The notes beneath the pieces were generated by a model. It had not been told where the DNA came from. It worked only from the letters and a program-made list of their open reading frames with translations, and ran no database searches. Position numbers and translations under genes: made by a program. Below, one piece after another: positions 56,019 through 64,000 of a DNA stretch of 64,000 bases. Every line of letters starts with the position of its first letter. Positions within the stretch are counted from its first letter, which is position 1. The stretch comes from Roseisalinus antarcticus (lineage in GTDB: Bacteria; Pseudomonadota; Alphaproteobacteria; Rhodobacterales; Rhodobacteraceae): NCBI RefSeq assembly GCF_900172355.1, contig NZ_FWFZ01000007.1:142277-206276 (forward strand), in the 5' to 3' direction.

Positions 56019-56591
56019 TCAGCGGTTCTTGCCGGGCACCCAGAGGACGTCTTCGCGGCCGTCGTCATTGGCGATGCGGGAGGCCACGAAGAACCAGTCG
56101 GACAGGCGGTTGAGATAGGTGACCGCGTCGGGGTTCACCGTTTCCAGGGTCGCGAGCTCGACCGTCATGCGCTCTGCCCGGCGGGAGACGGTCCGGCACA
56201 GGTGCAGGTGCGCGGCCAGGGGCGATCCGCCCGGCAGCACGAAACTGCGCAAAGGTTCGAGCGCGTCGTTCATCGCGTCGATTTCCGATTCGAGCCTCGC
56301 CACCTGGCTGGCCGCCATGCGCAGGGGCGGGTACTCGGCCTCGGCGTCCTTCTCCATCTCCGGGCGGCAGAGGTCCGCGCCGAGGTCGAAGAGGTCGTTC
56401 TGGATCGCGGCGAGTCTCGCGTCGATCTCTTCGGAGGCGTGGAGCCGGGCGAGCCCGACGGTGGCGTTGGCTTCGTCCACGGTGCCGTAGGCGGTGACGC
56501 GCAGGCTGTGCTTGGCCACGCGGGCGCCGTTCCCCAGCGCCGTCTCGCCGGCGTCCCCGGTTCGGGTGTAGATCTTGTTGAGCACGACCAT
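56019..56591 (-). CDS. Cob(I)alamin/cob(I)yrinic acid a,c-diamide adenosyltransferase, PduO type
   Basis: A 190-residue trimeric-type ATR that transfers the adenosyl group from ATP to Co(I) corrinoid. The ATP-binding N-terminal block is KIYTRTGDAGETALGNGARV. The active site has YGTVDEANATVGLAR and RAERMTVELA. Outside the other cob genes, next to etfBA. It may supply AdoCbl for ethylmalonyl-CoA and methylmalonyl-CoA mutases. Confidence 0.95.
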   Translation of the reverse strand: MVVLNKIYTRTGDAGETALGNGARVAKHSLRVTAYGTVDEANATVGLARLHASEEIDARLAAIQNDLFDLGADLCRPEMEKDAEAEYPPLRMAASQVARLESEIDAMNDALEPLRSFVLPGGSPLAAHLHLCRTVSRRAERMTVELATLETVNPDAVTYLNRLSDWFFVASRIANDDGREDVLWVPGKNR

Positions 56592-56595
56592 GGTG

Positions 56596-56793
56596 TCAGC
56601 CTCCGCGGCGAATGAGGACGAAGAGAAGAATCAGGATGACGGCCACGAACTGGGCGCCGATCCGCCATTTCATGAGTTTGTTCGATGTCTTGGGATCACC
56701 GCCCTTGCCGAAATTGCCGATGCCCATGAGCAGGATGGCCGCGACGCCGAGCACCGCGAGGGCGACGACGATGAAGAGGGGATCGCTGGCCAT
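56596..56793 (-). CDS. Twin transmembrane helix small protein (HIG1-like)
   Basis: A 65-residue protein with two helices (PLFIVVALAVLGVAAILLMGIG and GAQFVAVILILLFVLI) joined by a basic loop GKGGDPKTSNKLMKWRI. The loop is typical of bacterial HIG1-domain relatives. Function unclear; respiratory-complex association is possible. 4 bases from the adenosyltransferase start, so co-transcribed. Confidence 0.9.
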   Translation of the reverse strand: MASDPLFIVVALAVLGVAAILLMGIGNFGKGGDPKTSNKLMKWRIGAQFVAVILILLFVLIRRGG

Positions 56794-56853
56794 GGGAGGC
56801 TCCTTTCCGTGGCTTTCGCCCGATGTAGCAGGGATGCGGCCATTGCCAAGGGG

Positions 56854-57678
56854 TCAGCTCCGCGCAAGCAGCCAATCGGACAACCGCGCGGGCAGGGCCC
56901 GGCGCATGACGCCCGCGATATGGGTCGGCGTCGTCACGTAGTACCGCGCCCTGGGTCGGGGCGCCGTCAGGGCGCGGACCAGCTTGGTCGTCACGGCCGA
57001 GGCCGGCCACTGCATCTTGCCGTCGCTGCCCTTGTAAAGCATGTCGAGCAGCGTCGCCTCGTAGTCCGCGCGGCGGGCGGAGGCGCGCCAGTCGATCCAG
57101 CGTTCGAACTGTGAGATGGCGTTGGCGCGGAACGGGGTGTCGATCGGGCCGGGTTCGATCAGGACGACGTCTATGCCGGTGCCGGCCATTTCCTGCCTCA
57201 GGACATCGGAATAGCCTTCCAGCGCGAACTTGGTGGCCACATAGGCGCCACGGTATTTCGCCCCGACGAGGCCCAGGACCGACGAGCATTGGATGATCCG
57301 GCCGCGCCGGGCCGGGCGCATCACGCGGATCGCCCGGGTCGTCAGGTCGTGCCAGCCGAAGAGGTTCGCTTCGAAATTCGCGCGAAGGGCGGCGGTGGGC
57401 ACATCCTCCAGCGGTCCGGGCACGGCCCAGGCGCCATTGTTGAACAGCGCATCCAGCCGTCCGCCGGTCAGGGCCACGGCTGCGTCGAACCCAGACGCAA
57501 TCGTCGCCTCGTCGGCATAGTCAATGAGAACGGCGTCGAGCCCCGACGCCTTCAGCCGGTCGACGTCAGCGGGTTTGCGGGCCGACGCGATGACGTGCCA
57601 GCCCTTCCGCGCGAGGGTCTGCGCCGCATCTAAGCCGATGCCGGTGGAGCAGCCGGTGATGAGGATCGTGCGTGCCAT
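56854..57678 (-). CDS. Short-chain dehydrogenase/reductase
   Basis: A 274-residue classical SDR: NAD(P) motif TGCSTGIGLDAAQ, NNGAWAV, and the catalytic YVATK preceded by QCSSVLGLVG. Substrate unknown. It stands ahead of the twin-TM and adenosyltransferase genes, a common Rhodobacteraceae order. Confidence 0.92.
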   Translation of the reverse strand: MARTILITGCSTGIGLDAAQTLARKGWHVIASARKPADVDRLKASGLDAVLIDYADEATIASGFDAAVALTGGRLDALFNNGAWAVPGPLEDVPTAALRANFEANLFGWHDLTTRAIRVMRPARRGRIIQCSSVLGLVGAKYRGAYVATKFALEGYSDVLRQEMAGTGIDVVLIEPGPIDTPFRANAISQFERWIDWRASARRADYEATLLDMLYKGSDGKMQWPASAVTTKLVRALTAPRPRARYYVTTPTHIAGVMRRALPARLSDWLLARS

Positions 57679-57717
57679 GACGCCCTATCGCAAGCCGGAG
57701 CGACGTCGTCCAGCGTC

Positions 57718-58215
57718 TCAGAGCCCGTCGAGCAGGAAGTCGGCGGTCCAGCCGGTCGATCCGTTGGGCATCTCGATTTCTGCCCAGCCCCCGCGGGTAT
57801 CCAGCAGGCGGACGTCCTGCCCGCGCTCCAGCTGCAGCATGATGCCGTAATCCGTGCCGGGGCCGGTGCGGACGTTCACCTTGCTACCGTTGACATAGAC
57901 GATGCGCTGGCCCGGTTGCGGCGTCTGCTCGGTCGCGATCTGCAGCGCCTCTGTCACGGCATCGGCGCCCGAGGTCCATCGCGGTGCCGGCTCGGCGGCG
58001 GGCTCTTCGCTTTCGGCCGATGCGGTCGCGGGCTCAGGGGGGCGAAGAAAGCGGGCCTGCGTCGCGGTGCCGTCCGCCGGTGCGGTCGTCACCAGCGGCC
58101 GGGTCGCGGCACGGGTGACGCCGACATCGCTGTCCTCGGCGATCTTGTCCGGATCCGCGAGCGGCGCGGCCGGGGCCGCCGCCACGGTGCGGGTATCGGG
58201 CCGGGTCTCGAGCAC
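57718..58215 (-). CDS. Bacterial SH3-domain protein, main part (start displaced by a frameshift)
   Basis: A 165-residue frame from GTG 58215. The C-terminal SH3 domain is clear (YVNGSKVNVRTGPGTDYGIMLQLERGQDVRLLDTRGGWAEIEMPNGSTGWTADFLLDGL). The N-terminal half is a Pro/Ala-rich periplasmic linker. The natural start lies at 58292 in another frame (MKRFMLLTFGFLAWSYYELSGG, a membrane anchor), separated by a G10 run. As shown it lacks its signal anchor, so either the tract is phase-variable, the base count is wrong, or the gene is broken. Confidence 0.85.
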   Translation of the reverse strand: MLETRPDTRTVAAAPAAPLADPDKIAEDSDVGVTRAATRPLVTTAPADGTATQARFLRPPEPATASAESEEPAAEPAPRWTSGADAVTEALQIATEQTPQPGQRIVYVNGSKVNVRTGPGTDYGIMLQLERGQDVRLLDTRGGWAEIEMPNGSTGWTADFLLDGL

Positions 58216-58292
58216 GTAGTCGGCCCCCCCCCCGAAAGTTCATAATAGCTCCAGGCGAGAAAGCCGAACGTCAACAGCATGAAACGCTTCAC
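58216..58292 (-). pseudogene. N-terminal anchor fragment of the SH3-domain gene, out of frame after a G10 tract
   Basis: The ATG at 58292 encodes a typical membrane anchor (MKRFMLLTFGFLAWSYYELSG). At the homopolymer 58224-58233 (ten G on the minus strand) the frame is wrong. With eight or eleven G it would continue GADYVLETRPDTR into the SH3 protein downstream. Confidence 0.8.
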
Positions 58293-58481
58293 AGGCGCGG
58301 ACCCCCCAGTCCTGATTTGATTTCAGTCGCCGCACTTTAGCAGAGGGAAATCGATTCTTGCCCCCCTATTCTGCAATTTTGTCCACAGAGGCGGACCCTG
58401 CGTCCCGCGGGCCGCTATTGCCGGTAAGTCAGGCGCGTTCGGGCGCTAGACCATGGGACGCGGTCAGTGTAGCCATGAGCC

Positions 58482-60905
58482 ATGGCCGACACGCCCGACC
58501 CCGACTCTGTCCCACGCGATCTGGTGGAGCCGCTGCGCCGAGCGATCGGAGAGCGGTATCTGACCTATGCCCTGTCGACGATCATGCACCGGGCGCTGCC
58601 CGATGCCCGCGACGGGCTGAAGCCGGTGCATCGGCGGATCCTCTACGCAATGCGCGAGTTGCGGCTGACCTCGACCGGGGGGTTCCGGAAATCGGCCAAG
58701 ATCTCCGGCGACGTGATGGGCAATTACCACCCCCATGGCGACAGCGCGATCTACGACGCGATGGCGCGGCTCGCGCAGGATTTCAACGTGCGCTACCCGC
58801 TGGTCGACGGGCAGGGGAACTTCGGCAACATCGACGGCGACAACCCCGCCGCCGCCCGCTACACCGAAGCGCGTCTGACGGCCGTTGCCGAGGCATTGCT
58901 GGAAGGCCTGGGCGAGGACGCGGTCGACTTTCGCGCCAATTACGACGGGACACTGACCGAGCCCGCGGTGTTGCCGGCGGCGATTCCGAACCTGCTGGCC
59001 AACGGCTCTTCGGGGATCGCGGTGGGGATGGCCACCAATATCCCGCCGCACAATATCGACGACCTGGTGCAGGCCTGCCTGCACCTGATCAGGACGCCCG
59101 ATGCCCGCGACGAGACGCTGCTGAAATACGTGCCCGGCCCGGATTTTCCGACCGGTGGCGTGCTGGTCGAGCCCGCGGAATCGATCGCCGAGACCTATCG
59201 CACCGGGCGCGGCGCCTTCCGGTTGCGCGCGAAGTGGGAGGTCGAGGATCTGGGCCGCGGCCAATGGCAGGTGATCGTCACCGAGATCCCCTACCAGGTG
59301 CAGAAATCCAAGCTGATCGAGAAGCTGGCCGAAGTCATCCAGACCAAGAAGGTGCCGCTTCTGGCCGATGTGCGCGACGAGAGCGCCGAGGACATCCGCA
59401 TCGTGCTCGAGCCGCGCTCGCGCAATGTGGACCCCGAGATGCTGATGGGGATGCTCTATCGCAACTCGGACCTGGAGATCCGGTTCTCGCTGAACATGAA
59501 CGTGCTGATCGACGGGGTCACGCCGAGGGTCTGCTCGCTCAAGGAGGTTCTGCGGGCGTTCCTGGACCATCGGCGTGAGGTCCTGCTGCGGCGGTCGCGC
59601 TATCGGTTGGCAAAGATCGACCACCGGCTGGAGGTGCTTGAGGGGCTGATCACGGCGTTCCTGAACCTCGACCGGGTGATCGACATCATCCGCTACGACG
59701 ACGACCCCAAGGCCGCCCTGATGTACGAGGATTGGTCCAAGTCCCACCAGGCCGGCATCCCCCGCGCGATGACGGAAGGCGACTACGTCTCGCCCCTGCT
59801 GGGGGTGGACCGCGACGCGCTGGTGCTGCTGGACGACCCCGAGGCGCGGGCGCCCGACGAGATCGCCGAGGGGGCGCCCGCCGGCGTGCCGCGCCGGTTT
59901 GATGGCCGCGAAGAGGGGCTGTCGGACGTGCAGGCCGAGGCGATCCTCAACATGCGCCTGCGGTCCCTGCGCCGCCTCGAAGAGCTGGAGCTGGTCAACG
60001 AGCGCGACAAGCTGATGGTCGAGCGCGCGGGGATCGAGGATCTGCTGGAAAGCGAGGGTCTGCAATGGGCCCGGATCACCGAAGAGCTGAAAGAGGTCCG
60101 GGCGAAATTCGGGGCCAAATCCGAAGGCGGCGCAAGGCGCACCGTCTTTGCCGAGGCGACAGAGGTGCCGGACGTGCCGCTTGAGGCGATGATCGACCGC
60201 GAGCCGATCACGGTCGTCTGTTCGCAGATGGGCTGGATTCGGGCGATGACCGGCCACATCGCCCTCGACCGCGAGCTGAAGTTCAAGGATGGCGACGGGC
60301 CGCGCTTCCTGTTTCATGCCGAGACCACCGACCGGCTTCTGCTGCTGGGCTCCAACGGCCGGTTCTACACCCTGTCCGGCGCCAACCTGCCCGGTGGGCG
60401 CGGCATGGGCGAGCCCGTGCGCCTGATCGTCGATCTGCCGAACGAGGCCGAGATCGTGGCGCTTTTCGTGCATCGGCCCGGGGCCAAGCTCTTGCTGGCC
60501 TCCAGCACCGGCGACGGCTTCGTCGTGGCCGAGGAAGAGGTGCTGGCCCAGACCCGCTCCGGCAAGCAGGTGCTGAACGTGCGCAGCCCCGCCGTCGCCC
60601 GGATCTGCCATAGGGTCAGCGGCGACCACGTGGCCGTGGTGGGCGACAACCGCAAGGTTCTGGTCTTCCCCCTGACCGACCTGCCCGAGATGGGCCGGGG
60701 CAAGGGTGTCCGGCTGCAGAAGTACAAGGACGGCGGCCTGTCTGACGCCACGACCTTCACGCTGGAAAACGGCCTCAGCTGGCTTGACCCGGCCGGACGG
60801 ACCCGCACCGTTGCCGCAGACGATCTGGCGGAATGGCGCGGCAACCGGGCCACGGCCGGTCGCATGGCTCCGCGGGGCTTTCCCCGGAACAACCGCTTTG
60901 ACTAG
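58482..60905 (+). CDS. parC: DNA topoisomerase IV subunit A
   Basis: An 807-residue type IIA topoisomerase subunit that separates linked daughter chromosomes. The DNA-gate motif is [13 protein letters not shown], and the active-site Tyr is Y127 (ARYTEARL). A ParC-type, shorter C-terminal beta-pinwheel follows. An insertion of about 50 residues stands before [17 protein letters not shown] ([13 protein letters not shown]...), perhaps lineage-specific. The partner parE is not in the window. Confidence 0.96.
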   Translation: MADTPDPDSVPRDLVEPLRRAIGERYLTYALSTIMHRALPDARDGLKPVHRRILYAMRELRLTSTGGFRKSAKISGDVMGNYHPHGDSAIYDAMARLAQDFNVRYPLVDGQGNFGNIDGDNPAAARYTEARLTAVAEALLEGLGEDAVDFRANYDGTLTEPAVLPAAIPNLLANGSSGIAVGMATNIPPHNIDDLVQACLHLIRTPDARDETLLKYVPGPDFPTGGVLVEPAESIAETYRTGRGAFRLRAKWEVEDLGRGQWQVIVTEIPYQVQKSKLIEKLAEVIQTKKVPLLADVRDESAEDIRIVLEPRSRNVDPEMLMGMLYRNSDLEIRFSLNMNVLIDGVTPRVCSLKEVLRAFLDHRREVLLRRSRYRLAKIDHRLEVLEGLITAFLNLDRVIDIIRYDDDPKAALMYEDWSKSHQAGIPRAMTEGDYVSPLLGVDRDALVLLDDPEARAPDEIAEGAPAGVPRRFDGREEGLSDVQAEAILNMRLRSLRRLEELELVNERDKLMVERAGIEDLLESEGLQWARITEELKEVRAKFGAKSEGGARRTVFAEATEVPDVPLEAMIDREPITVVCSQMGWIRAMTGHIALDRELKFKDGDGPRFLFHAETTDRLLLLGSNGRFYTLSGANLPGGRGMGEPVRLIVDLPNEAEIVALFVHRPGAKLLLASSTGDGFVVAEEEVLAQTRSGKQVLNVRSPAVARICHRVSGDHVAVVGDNRKVLVFPLTDLPEMGRGKGVRLQKYKDGGLSDATTFTLENGLSWLDPAGRTRTVAADDLAEWRGNRATAGRMAPRGFPRNNRFD

Positions 60906-60962
60906 GGTCCGCGCCGTGATCCGGCACGCCGGCGGGGACACAGCGAAAGGACGGTGGGTGGG

Positions 60963-61355
60963 ATGAAGGCGCTGAAGGCTCTGGCGATTGTCGCCCTCGT
61001 TCTGGGGGGTATCTTTTTTCTGTCGAACCAGATCGGTCGGTTTTTCCTGGCGCTGCCGGACGGCGAGCCCTGCCCGCAGGTGACAAGGGCAGAGGCCGAG
61101 GCCGGCGGCGCGGTCTTCGGGATCCGCAACGGCGATGACCGGCGCGGCGTCAAGGGACTGCGGATCCTGCAGGACGGCAATGCCGCGGTGGAGGACTGCG
61201 TCTGGATCGGCGACATCTTTTCCTGCGGCCAGCCCGGGCCCGCGACGGTCTATGTCCGGTCGGGGAACGCCCGGACGGTCTTCGTCATCGACCGTGACGC
61301 GGTGATCGGCGGCACCTGGGACGAGATTGCCTGCGTGATGCCGGACCCCGCATGA
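60963..61355 (+). CDS. Small membrane-anchored hypothetical protein
   Basis: A 130-residue protein with an N-terminal membrane anchor (MKALKALAIVALVLGGIFFLSN) and a periplasmic part with four Cys. No family recognised. The preceding bases (GGACGGTGGG) resemble one end of repeat family A. The stop overlaps the DUF898 ATG. Confidence 0.82.
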   Translation: MKALKALAIVALVLGGIFFLSNQIGRFFLALPDGEPCPQVTRAEAEAGGAVFGIRNGDDRRGVKGLRILQDGNAAVEDCVWIGDIFSCGQPGPATVYVRSGNARTVFVIDRDAVIGGTWDEIACVMPDPA

Positions 61356-62611
61356 CCCGTGCGGCCTCGACAACCTGGCCCGGCGGCGCGTTGCCGGCGG
61401 ACGGCTCGGCGGCCCCCCCGCAGGCCGAGCGCGAGGCCGCAGATGTCATCGCCCCGCCAGAGGCCGACGCCCTGCCGGTGGCCTGTGTCGCCACCCGCGG
61501 GCCGTTGTTCGGCCTGGCGTTGCGGACCGGCGCACTGACGGTCCTGACGCTGGGCTTCTACCGGTTCTGGATGAAGACGCGGCTGCGCCGGTGGTACTGG
61601 TCCTCGGTGCGGCCCGGGGGGCTGCCGATGGAATACGTGGGCGAGCCGCTGGAAAAGCTCCTCGGCTTCCTGGTGGCGGTCGTTATCCTCGCGTTCTACA
61701 TCGGCGTGGTGAACCTGCTGCTGATGTTTGTCAGCCTGTCGGTCTTCGCAGGGTCGGCGCCGGCCTTCCTGATGTCGCTGCTTGGGGTGATCCCGCTGTG
61801 GTTCTACGCCCGCTACCGGGCGCGGCGCTACGTGCTGGCCCGGACCCGCTGGCGCGGCCTCCGCTTCGGGCTGGAGCCGGGGGCCTGGGGCTATGCCCTG
61901 CGGGCGCTGGGCCATTGGCTGGCCGTGATCCTGACGCTCGGGCTCCTGTGGCCGCGCATGACCTTCGGGCTGGAGAAATACCGCACCGACCGGACATTTT
62001 TCGGCGGGCTGCGCCTGCACCAAGGCGGCCGGTGGACCATGCTGCTGCCCGCTTTCGGGCATGTCATGGGCGGGGCGGTCTTTTCCGTGGTCTTCGTGCT
62101 CGCGGCGTTCGACGGTGCGCCGGATGCGTTCTGGATGCTGGGCCTGTCGGTGCCGTGGCTCGTCTTCGGCCTGGTGCATTACTCGGTCGAAGCGACCCGC
62201 CTGATGGCCAATGCCAAGACCGCCGGGCCGCTAGCGCTCGACTCCCGGCCGAGGACGGGAAAGATCGCGCGGATCTACCTCTTCGGCGGTCTTGCCGCGC
62301 TGATCAGCCTGTTGATCCCGCTGGCGGTCGCGGGCCTGCTGCTGGCCGGGGCCGAGGCGACCTTTGCCGGGATCCTCGAGAGCCATCCGGCGCTGTTGGC
62401 CGTTGCGGGGGCCGCCCTCTACATCGCCCTCGCCCTGATCTGGAGCACCTTGCGGCATGTTTTCCTGACCATGCCGGTCTGGCGCCACTACGCCGAGACG
62501 CTGACCGTGACCGGCGCGGTCGCCCTGCCCGAGACCCGGCAGCGGGCGCGTGATCCCTTCGCCGAGGCCGAGGGGTTTGCCGAGGCGCTGGACGTGGGGG
62601 CGGCGATATGA
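61352..62611 (+). CDS. DUF898 (YjgN) family integral membrane protein
   Basis: A 419-residue membrane protein with about nine helices. The family motif TLGFYRFWMKTRLRRWYWSSV, and repeated later as LTLGLLWPRMTFGLEKYRTD, identifies DUF898. N-terminal 40 residues are Pro/Ala-rich and cytoplasmic. Function unknown; linked by overlaps to the M48 peptidase. Confidence 0.92.
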   Translation: MTRAASTTWPGGALPADGSAAPPQAEREAADVIAPPEADALPVACVATRGPLFGLALRTGALTVLTLGFYRFWMKTRLRRWYWSSVRPGGLPMEYVGEPLEKLLGFLVAVVILAFYIGVVNLLLMFVSLSVFAGSAPAFLMSLLGVIPLWFYARYRARRYVLARTRWRGLRFGLEPGAWGYALRALGHWLAVILTLGLLWPRMTFGLEKYRTDRTFFGGLRLHQGGRWTMLLPAFGHVMGGAVFSVVFVLAAFDGAPDAFWMLGLSVPWLVFGLVHYSVEATRLMANAKTAGPLALDSRPRTGKIARIYLFGGLAALISLLIPLAVAGLLLAGAEATFAGILESHPALLAVAGAALYIALALIWSTLRHVFLTMPVWRHYAETLTVTGAVALPETRQRARDPFAEAEGFAEALDVGAAI

Positions 62612-63738
62612 AGCCGGCGATGCGGATATCGGTCGGCAGCGGCCCCCCGGTGTTCCGGGCCCGGGCGATCTGGATGGACGGGCAGGCGGGCGCGGCCGCT
62701 CCGGTCGAGATCGGCCTGGACGACGCGGCCCAGGAGCTTGTCATCGGGGACCACGCCCGCTGGCCTTTCGCCCAGATCCGCCAGTTGCGGGACCAGGCCG
62801 GCGGGGATCAGGTGGTCCTGCGCCGGGCCGACGACCCGGTGGCGCGGCTGGTGGTGCCGTCCGGCGACGACGCGCGGGTCATCCGCTCGCGCGCCCGGCG
62901 CATCGACCGCGTGCCCCGCGCCAGCGGCCTGCGGCGCATCGCGGCCTGGGCCGTGGCGGCGCTGGCCTCGGTCGCGCTGATCGTCTTTCTGCTGGTGCCC
63001 GCGCTGGCCGACCGCCTGGCCGCCTTCCTGCCGCCCGAGGGGGAAAAGGCACTGGGCGACGCGACACTCCACCAGGTGCGGCAGGCGCTGAGCGAGGATT
63101 TCGATCCGCTCAGGATCTGCGACGCGCCCGGGGGGCAGGCCGCGCTGGAGAGTATCGGCACGAGGCTGGCGGCGGGGGCCAACCTGCCGGTGCCCCTCAC
63201 CGTGCATGTGCTGGACCACGAGCTGGTCAACGCCTTCGCCCTGCCTGGCGGGTACATCGTCTTCTTCGACGGCCTGCTGCAAGAGGCCGGCGGCCCCGAG
63301 GAGGTCGCCGCCGTCTTCGCCCATGAGATGGGCCATGTGGAGAATCGCGACCCGACCCGGATTGCCCTGCGCTCGGCCGGGTCGATCGGCGTGCTGGGGC
63401 TGTTGCTGGGGGATTTCGCCGGCGGGGCGCTTGTGCTGTTTCTGACCAACCAGCTGATCCAGGCCGATTACACCCGCGAGGCCGAGGCCGGGGCCGACAC
63501 CTATGCCCACGCCCTGCTGCTGAAGGCCGGGATGCCCCCCGAGGGGATCGCCACCTTCTTCGAGCGGCTGTCTTCCGACGCCGGAGAGCCGACCGGGCTG
63601 GAGCGGCATTTCATGTCCCATCCCGCGCTGGGCGACCGGGTCGCCGCCGCGCGGGCGGCCACGCCCGAGGGCGCGACGTTTGCTCCGGTTCTGAGCGACG
63701 CCGAGTGGCGCGCCCTTCGCGGCATCTGCACCGATTGA
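62608..63738 (+). CDS. M48 family metallopeptidase
   Basis: A 376-residue zinc peptidase. A helix at about residues 112-132 anchors it, and the zinc motif HEMGH is at 239-243 (FAHEMGHVENRDPTR). The third ligand Glu is in REAEAGADTYA. N-terminal 100 residues form a soluble domain seen in DUF898-linked members. It could process or control the adjacent membrane protein. Confidence 0.93.
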   Translation: MKPAMRISVGSGPPVFRARAIWMDGQAGAAAPVEIGLDDAAQELVIGDHARWPFAQIRQLRDQAGGDQVVLRRADDPVARLVVPSGDDARVIRSRARRIDRVPRASGLRRIAAWAVAALASVALIVFLLVPALADRLAAFLPPEGEKALGDATLHQVRQALSEDFDPLRICDAPGGQAALESIGTRLAAGANLPVPLTVHVLDHELVNAFALPGGYIVFFDGLLQEAGGPEEVAAVFAHEMGHVENRDPTRIALRSAGSIGVLGLLLGDFAGGALVLFLTNQLIQADYTREAEAGADTYAHALLLKAGMPPEGIATFFERLSSDAGEPTGLERHFMSHPALGDRVAAARAATPEGATFAPVLSDAEWRALRGICTD

Positions 63739-63873
63739 GCTTCGGGGTGGCGGTGGCGCGGCGGCCTCAAGACCTGCTTGATTTTCCCGTCGCGGGGCAA
63801 TACATCGCCCGCGATGTGAAATCCGGGCCGGGCAATCTCTGCCAGCCCCCAACCTGCGAGGCGCAAGAAAGCC

Positions 63874-64000
63874 ATGGGCAAGGCAAAGTTTGAACGCAAC
63901 AAGCCGCACGTCAACATCGGCACGATCGGTCACGTTGACCACGGCAAGACGACGCTGACGGCCGCGATCACGAAGTATTTCGGCGACTTCCGCGCCTATG
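63874..64000 (+). CDS. tuf: Elongation factor Tu (start only)
   Basis: The first 42 codons are present: [32 protein letters not shown], with the G1 loop GHVDHGKT. The rest lies beyond the right edge. Confidence 0.97.
   Translation, partial: MGKAKFERNKPHVNIGTIGHVDHGKTTLTAAITKYFGDFRAY

Noticed and set aside
60940..60962. GGACGGTGGGTGGGATG before the 60963 gene as an inverted copy of repeat family A
   Set aside because: Only about 14 bases match one end; the core and the second arm are missing, so it may be chance.
58464..61373. A 969-codon minus-strand open frame opposite parC
   Set aside because: It is opposite ParC, whose active-site motifs are unmistakable; no domain seen in the antisense frame.

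Overview
The window is very GC-rich, almost wall-to-wall coding DNA with many ATGA/GTGA stop-start overlaps. The organism is an alphaproteobacterium, almost certainly of the Rhodobacteraceae. This rests on the gene order: chvI-chvG-hprK-rapZ-EIIA-HPr next to pckA, rpoZ-relA-pdxJ-acpS-lepB-rnc-era-recO, a split aerobic-type cobalamin set, and a methylsuccinyl-CoA dehydrogenase of the ethylmalonyl-CoA pathway. No prophage, insertion sequence, CRISPR array, tRNA or rRNA gene was recognised.

Region 1 (1-5311) is a minus-strand, B12-riboswitch-controlled operon: HupE-type cobalt permease, CobW metallochaperone, a GNAT acetyltransferase and cobN (cut by the window edge). It serves cobalt uptake and insertion. 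Then come smc, an MFS permease and a lytic transglycosylase. Region 2 (11369-22235) holds two further cobalamin units: minus strand DUF1636-cobC-cbiB (lower-ligand arm), and plus strand small His-rich membrane protein-cbiX-cobH-cobL-cobI-cbiG/cobJ-cobM (corrin ring). A receiver-only response regulator and a glutathionyl-hydroquinone reductase lie between them. A PduO-type adenosyltransferase lies far away at 56 kb. cobA, cobG/cobZ, cobK, cobB, cobS and cobT are not in the window.

Region 3 (22.3-29.2 kb) has a PatB/MalY-type C-S lyase, three tandem peptide-deformylase genes followed by fmt, rnhA, DUF3429, ispH and a NYN-domain protein. The third deformylase lacks its catalytic Cys and Glu. Region 4 (29.3-40.5 kb) is a housekeeping block: folK, rpoZ, rel, DUF2062, pdxJ, Dabb protein, acpS, lepB, a DUF805 protein fused to a catalytically dead LepB-like domain, rnc, era, DUF1491 and recO.

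Region 5 (40.5-58.3 kb) is central carbon metabolism and its control: an SDR-like reductase, a META-domain lipoprotein, methylsuccinyl-CoA dehydrogenase, a TSUP permease, pckA divergent from chvI-chvG and the regulatory PTS, an acyltransferase, 3-hydroxybutyryl-CoA dehydrogenase, DUF6473, etfBA, adenosyltransferase, a twin-TM protein, an SDR, and an SH3-domain gene broken at a G10 tract. Region 6 (58.4-64 kb) holds parC, a small secreted protein, a DUF898 membrane protein, an M48 peptidase and the start of tuf.

The most unusual non-coding signal is a five-copy intergenic palindromic element whose apical arm changes in length and sequence while staying base-paired. One copy lies inside cobC and encodes its last residues. 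Other notable signals are a 20-bp-spaced direct repeat between pckA and chvI, with a related motif upstream of etfBA, and two pseudoenzymes next to their active paralogues.
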